Positions 7,123-9,018 of a DNA stretch of 9,018 nt are shown here, one piece after another (position 1 is the first letter of the stretch; every line of letters starts with the position of its first letter). This stretch comes from Candidatus Pelagibacter sp. (lineage in GTDB: Bacteria; Pseudomonadota; Alphaproteobacteria; Pelagibacterales; Pelagibacteraceae), in the NCBI GenBank assembly GCA_012963775.1, contig DTVC01000025.1, positions 1 through 9,018 of the forward strand, read 5' to 3'. The notes beneath the pieces are model-generated. The model searched no databases. It had not been told where the DNA came from and saw nothing but the letters and a program-made list of their open reading frames with translations. A program made the position numbers and the translations under genes.

Positions 7123-8301
7123 CTAAGCAACAAGAAACTCTTTGCTAGTTCCTTTGTCATACATAGTCATAATTGGCTTATCTTCCACTTCATATATTTC
7201 ATCTGAGTAGAAACCATTGAATTGAGTTCTAAAAGTGAGACCATAAGCACCAAGCTGACCCAATTCTATATAATCATTTTCCTTAATATTATTAGGCAAG
7301 ACAAATGGCCCTTTCATATAATCCATACTATCACAAGTTGGACCATAAAAATCAAATGATGTCATTTTTTTTGAAATTATTCTTCCAAGAGTAATTAATC
7401 TTGAAGGATATATTATATTTGGTACTCCTGCATCGAATAATGATCCGTAAGTACCATCATTAATATAAAGTTTTTGTTTTTTTCTAAGAACAACTTTTAC
7501 TATAGTTGAACCACTCTCAGCAACTAGAGCTCTTCCTGGCTCACAAATAATTTCTGGCATTTTTTTTAATTTTAAATTTTTTAGACTTTTTTTAATTTCT
7601 TCAAAATAATTTTCTAAATTTTGTGGAATTAAATCAGGATAAATTGAAGGAAAACCGCCGCCAACATTTATCCAGTCAGGAACAATTTTTGTTTTTCTAA
7701 TTATGTTTCCAATTTCACTAATTCCTTTAGCGTAAGAAATTGGATGCATACATTGTGATCCAACATGAAAACACAAACCAATTTTTTTTGCATATTGTTT
7801 GGTTAATCTTAATAATCCAATTGCCTCAGCACTTATTGCTCCAAATTTTTTTGATAAATCTATTTCAGCATGTTCATTTGAAACTGAAACTCTAACAAAT
7901 AATTCTAGATCTTTTGCATGATTAGTACTCTCAATGATTTTAATTAATTCATCCTTTGTGTCTAAAGCAAATATCTTAATTCCATAATTATAATAAGCAT
8001 CTTTAATGTTTTCTCTACTTTTTACAGTATTCATATAAAAACATTTCGCTTTTGGATGCATTTCTTTAATTGCTTGCAACTCTTTAATTGAAGCGAAATC
8101 AAAATTATCAATACCACTATTAATAATTGTTTTTAAAACGGTAGGATGAGGGTTAGTTTTAATTGCGTATAAAATCTTTCCAGGAAATTTTTTTTGAAAG
8201 AATTTTGATGCCAAATTTATGGAATCTCTCCTGATACAGTAAACAGGACTTTTTGGTTTAAGTTGATGTATTAGTTCATCAACTGATTTAAATTTTTGCA
8301 T
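7123..8301 (-). CDS. Ornithine/lysine decarboxylase, PLP fold III (alanine-racemase fold)
   Basis: This enzyme decarboxylates ornithine (and in some alphaproteobacterial relatives lysine) to putrescine (or cadaverine), the first step of the operon's pathway. At 392 residues it is the eukaryotic-like fold III type, not the large fold I SpeC/SpeF of E. coli. Motifs in order are YAIKTNP, with the PLP-binding lysine K48; HVGSQC, with H179 stacking on the cofactor; VGGGFPSIYP; EPGRALVAESG, phosphate binding; INDGTYGSLFDAG; GPTCDSMD, with the catalytic cysteine C323; and GAYGLTFRTQFNGF. The start is decided by a strong ribosome site, GAGGAG at 8312-8307, five bases before the ATG; this is the only textbook site I see in the window. 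It leads a polyamine operon and has a structured leader resembling an attenuator. Ornithine versus lysine specificity cannot be separated by eye. Confidence 0.92.
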   Translation of the reverse strand: MQKFKSVDELIHQLKPKSPVYCIRRDSINLASKFFQKKFPGKILYAIKTNPHPTVLKTIINSGIDNFDFASIKELQAIKEMHPKAKCFYMNTVKSRENIKDAYYNYGIKIFALDTKDELIKIIESTNHAKDLELFVRVSVSNEHAEIDLSKKFGAISAEAIGLLRLTKQYAKKIGLCFHVGSQCMHPISYAKGISEIGNIIRKTKIVPDWINVGGGFPSIYPDLIPQNLENYFEEIKKSLKNLKLKKMPEIICEPGRALVAESGSTIVKVVLRKKQKLYINDGTYGSLFDAGVPNIIYPSRLITLGRIISKKMTSFDFYGPTCDSMDYMKGPFVLPNNIKENDYIELGQLGAYGLTFRTQFNGFYSDEIYEVEDKPIMTMYDKGTSKEFLVA

Positions 8302-8306
8302 TCTAG

Positions 8307-8312
8307 CTCCTC
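8307..8312 (-). promoter_or_regulatory. Strong Shine-Dalgarno site of the decarboxylase gene
   Basis: GAGGAG (minus strand) lies five bases before the ATG at 8301 and just after a run of eight U residues. Most other genes here lack a recognisable site, so this gene is set up for efficient initiation once its leader is read through. Confidence 0.8.
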
Positions 8313-8326
8313 AAAAAAAATTTAAC

Positions 8327-8358
8327 AAAAAAAACTTACACATGTGTTGTGCAAGTTT
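8327..8358 (-). terminator. Terminator-like hairpin with U-tract in the polyamine operon leader
   Basis: Read on the minus strand, AACTTGCACA (8357-8348) pairs with TGTGTAAGTT (8342-8333) around the loop ACACA. All ten positions pair, one as G-U, and the flanking A (8358) and U (8332) extend the stem to eleven. Six U residues (8332-8327) follow. On the plus strand the G-U becomes an A-C mismatch and no U-tract follows, so the structure belongs to the minus-strand transcript. No minus-strand gene lies upstream within the window for it to end, so it most likely acts as an attenuator for the decarboxylase operon. Confidence 0.65.
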
Positions 8359-8392
8359 CATATAAATTCAGCATTTATGCGATATGCAAGTT
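8333..8392 (-). promoter_or_regulatory. Candidate attenuator leader with competing antiterminator arm (possible speF-type leader)
   Basis: The 5' arm of the terminator hairpin, AACTTGCACA (8357-8348), has a near copy, AACTTGCATA (8392-8383), 35 bases upstream in the same transcript. The upstream copy can pair with the same 3' arm (8342-8333) over ten positions, two of them G-U, so the two pairings exclude each other. Between the copies, AUAAAU (8378-8373) and AUUUAU (8367-8362) form a six-pair hairpin with a five-base loop. This is the expected layout of a terminator/antiterminator switch. A leader motif named speF is known upstream of ornithine decarboxylase genes in alphaproteobacteria; whether this matches it I cannot verify. 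Confidence 0.5.
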
Positions 8393-8407
8393 AATGTAAA
8401 GTAAATA

Positions 8408-8413
8408 ATCATA
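8408..8413 (-). promoter_or_regulatory. Possible -10 box for the polyamine operon
   Basis: The minus-strand hexamer TATGAT matches the -10 consensus at five of six positions. Transcription would start near 8401, which would include both competing arms of the leader and give an untranslated region of about 100 bases. No good -35 box lies 16 to 18 bases upstream, so this is weak. Confidence 0.3.
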
Positions 8414-8415
8414 TT

Positions 8416-8446
8416 GATTTAAATCTATTTATCCCCATATAGATTT
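8416..8446. repeat. Palindrome and inverted repeat just upstream of regA
   Basis: GATTTAAATC (8416-8425) is a perfect ten-base palindrome. It overlaps AAATCTAT (8421-8428), which is exactly complementary to ATAGATTT (8439-8446) across a ten-base spacer containing CCCC. The inverted repeat ends one base before the regA ATG, so it could be an operator for an autoregulating or divergent regulator, or an mRNA hairpin over the start region. Confidence 0.5.
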
Positions 8447-8447
8447 T

Positions 8448-9011
8448 ATGGCTGAAGTAGCAAATCAAAAAAAATTAAGTGAATTTAATGATAAATCTCT
8501 ATTAATAGTTGATGATGACAATCCATTCAGAGAGAGATTGGCTAGAGCAATGGAAAAAAAAGGCTTTGAGGTATCACAAGCTGAAAGTGTAAAAAAAGGT
8601 ATCGAAACAGTTAAGACAAAGAAACCAACATTTGCAGTGGTAGATTTGAGACTTAACGATGGAAATGGACTAGAGATTGTAAAAGTAATTCAAAACTCTA
8701 ACCCAAATAGCAGAATCATCATGCTAACAGGCTATGGCAACATATCAACTGCAGTTGCAGCTATAAAACAAGGTGCAATTGACTATCTTGCTAAACCTGC
8801 CGACGCTGATGATGTTGAGAAAGCTTTATTAGCTGATCCAAATAGAAAAGCGGAACCTCCTGAAAATCCAATGTCAGCTGATAGAGTAAAATGGGAACAT
8901 ATCCATCGTGTTTTTGAATTATGTAATAGAAATGTATCTGAAACTGCGAGAAGATTAAAAATGCACAGAAGAACACTTCAAAGAATTCTCTCTAAAAGAT
9001 CTCCTAAATAA
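8448..9011 (+). CDS. regA: Response regulator of the RegA/ActR/PrrA family
   Basis: This is a cytoplasmic two-component response regulator and transcription factor. Members of the family respond to redox or acid signals through a RegB/ActS-type histidine kinase, which is not in the window. The 187-residue protein has a receiver domain (about 16-128) with the acidic pocket D22/D23, phospho-acceptor D66 in VVDLRLNDGNG, T94 and K116. A short proline-containing linker (PPENP) leads to a Fis-like helix-turn-helix tail, VSETARRLKMHRRTLQRIL (163-181), nearly the family consensus. It is divergent from the polyamine operon across 146 bases. The ATG at 8448 has no Shine-Dalgarno sequence and sits at the end of an inverted repeat; TTGATT (8414-8419) and TATAGA (8438-8443) would place transcription almost at the ATG. 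Physiological signal is inferred. Confidence 0.95.
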   Translation: MAEVANQKKLSEFNDKSLLIVDDDNPFRERLARAMEKKGFEVSQAESVKKGIETVKTKKPTFAVVDLRLNDGNGLEIVKVIQNSNPNSRIIMLTGYGNISTAVAAIKQGAIDYLAKPADADDVEKALLADPNRKAEPPENPMSADRVKWEHIHRVFELCNRNVSETARRLKMHRRTLQRILSKRSPK

Positions 9012-9018
9012 ATTTTCT

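Noticed and set aside
8791..8976. 61-codon reverse frame inside regA
   Set aside because: It is opposite the conserved helix-turn-helix of regA and has no recognisable domain.
1..9018. CRISPR arrays, insertion sequences, tRNA or rRNA genes, toxin-antitoxin or defence systems
   Set aside because: I saw no spaced repeat array, no transposase or terminal repeats, no tRNA-like or rRNA segment, and no unassigned gene; almost every base is occupied by recognised housekeeping or polyamine genes.

Overview
The window looks like a piece of a very small, streamlined, A+T-rich alphaproteobacterial genome, most likely a marine SAR11 / 'Candidatus Pelagibacter'-type organism. Four things support this: a strong A+T bias (roughly 70% by eye), intergenic gaps of 0 to 146 bases with stop/start overlaps, a class I (not class II) lysyl-tRNA synthetase, and a RegA/ActR/PrrA-type response regulator with the alphaproteobacterial Fis-like tail. 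The taxonomic call is inferred from gene content and composition, not from a database match.

Layout. (1) Positions 1-1557, minus strand: the potassium channel/transporter subunit trkH, followed through a one-base stop/start overlap by the first 36 codons of an AmpG-like major facilitator transporter that runs off the left edge. (2) Positions 1654-4253, plus strand: lysS (class I lysyl-tRNA synthetase) and pyrD (quinone-linked dihydroorotate dehydrogenase), again sharing one base. (3) Positions 4324-5217, plus strand: a good sigma-70-like promoter, rpmB (ribosomal protein L28), then a queuosine-precursor (VUT/YhhQ) family membrane transporter sharing one base with rpmB. (4) Positions 5196-8301, minus strand: a three-gene polyamine operon, transcribed ornithine/lysine decarboxylase -> deoxyhypusine-synthase-like enzyme (SpeY-like) -> agmatinase/ureohydrolase (SpeB). 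Its 3' end overlaps the convergent transporter gene by 22 bases. (5) Positions 8448-9011, plus strand: the RegA-type response regulator, divergent from the polyamine operon.

How the genes work together. The polyamine operon is self-consistent. The decarboxylase makes a diamine (putrescine, or cadaverine from lysine). The DHS-like protein keeps the catalytic lysine of deoxyhypusine synthase and probably joins two amine units into homospermidine or a guanidino precursor of it. The ureohydrolase would remove guanidino groups as urea. The other genes are housekeeping (tRNA charging, pyrimidine synthesis, translation, K+ uptake) packed into short co-directional pairs.

The most interesting non-coding element is the 5' leader of the polyamine operon (about 8302-8400, minus strand). 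It holds a terminator-like hairpin with a U-tract, and a second, nearly identical copy of the hairpin's 5' arm about 35 bases upstream that could pair with the same 3' arm. That is the layout of a transcription attenuator with mutually exclusive terminator and antiterminator forms. It may be a divergent member of the alphaproteobacterial 'speF' leader class, or something of its own.
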